Below, piece after piece: positions 5,014 through 5,089 of a DNA stretch of 5,089 bases (the stretch's first letter is position 1; every line of letters begins with the position of its first letter). Both the position numbers and the translations under genes were made by a program. The stretch is from contig DMWU01000050.1 in the NCBI GenBank assembly GCA_003483125.1, forward strand, positions 1-5,089, read 5' to 3'. The notes under the pieces were generated by a model. It was not told the DNA's origin, searched no databases, and was given only the letters and a program-made list of their open reading frames with translations. The DNA comes from Erythrobacter sp. (GTDB lineage Bacteria > Pseudomonadota > Alphaproteobacteria > Sphingomonadales > Sphingomonadaceae).

Positions 5014-5089
5014 ATGACCGAAACGCATTTGGATGCCCGCTTTGACCCCGGGCAGGCAGATGCCCGTTGGCAACGTGCCTGGGATGAAG
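5014..5089 (+). CDS. leuS: Leucine--tRNA ligase (LeuS), N-terminus only
   Basis: Twenty-five codons are present before the window ends. The segment RFDPGQADARWQRAWDE (residues 9-25) matches the N-terminal start of alphaproteobacterial leucyl-tRNA synthetases, in which a 'Y/F-D-P..v-E..WQ..W' pattern precedes the catalytic core. The full enzyme, about 840-870 residues, charges tRNA-Leu in the cytoplasm; its HIGH and KMSKS motifs lie beyond the window. GGA at 5005-5007, six bases before the ATG, is an acceptable ribosome binding site. The gene follows the DUF3576 gene by 49 bp. The call rests on a short stretch plus gene order. Confidence 0.85.
   Translation, partial: MTETHLDARFDPGQADARWQRAWDE

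Overview
The window looks like chromosomal DNA from an alphaproteobacterium of the Sphingomonadales (Erythrobacter/Altererythrobacter/Sphingomonas type). This rests on the protein flavours recalled from that order: an RHH_4-type ribbon-helix-helix protein, a PhbB reductase ending in NGGQHMY, and a DUF3576 lipoprotein directly ahead of leuS. It also rests on a cluster of GANTC sites, the CcrM methylation motif of Alphaproteobacteria. No transposase, phage gene, CRISPR array, tRNA or rRNA was seen. This is ordinary housekeeping chromosome rather than a mobile island.

Layout. galU (UDP-glucose synthesis) reads leftward and leaves the window at position 1 with only its last codon or codons missing. 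Across a 102-bp divergent gap, murA (first committed step of peptidoglycan synthesis) reads rightward and is complete. Three bases after murA it meets a leftward unit of phbB (acetoacetyl-CoA reductase) followed by a small ribbon-helix-helix gene. A clear one-directional intrinsic terminator separates phbB from the next leftward gene. That gene encodes a 251-residue exported protein of unknown function with an outer-membrane-like C-terminus, started by GTG. A 355-bp divergent intergenic region follows. The last two genes read rightward: a DUF3576 lipoprotein and the first 25 codons of leuS.

How the genes fit together. galU and murA supply nucleotide-sugar precursors for surface polysaccharide and cell wall. 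The exported 251-residue protein and the DUF3576 lipoprotein are also envelope proteins. phbB makes (R)-3-hydroxybutyryl-CoA, normally for polyhydroxybutyrate, but no phaA, phaC or phasin gene is present here.

The least explained part is the intergenic region 4157-4511. It holds four GANTC sites in 23 bp, arranged as two abutting pairs, a 46-nt imperfect hairpin bounded by AAGCTT, short direct repeats, a palindrome over a possible -10 box, and a 15-codon upstream reading frame ending exactly before the GTG start of the exported protein. No wholly new multi-gene system is evident. The best candidates for something undescribed are this regulatory region and the exported protein it serves.
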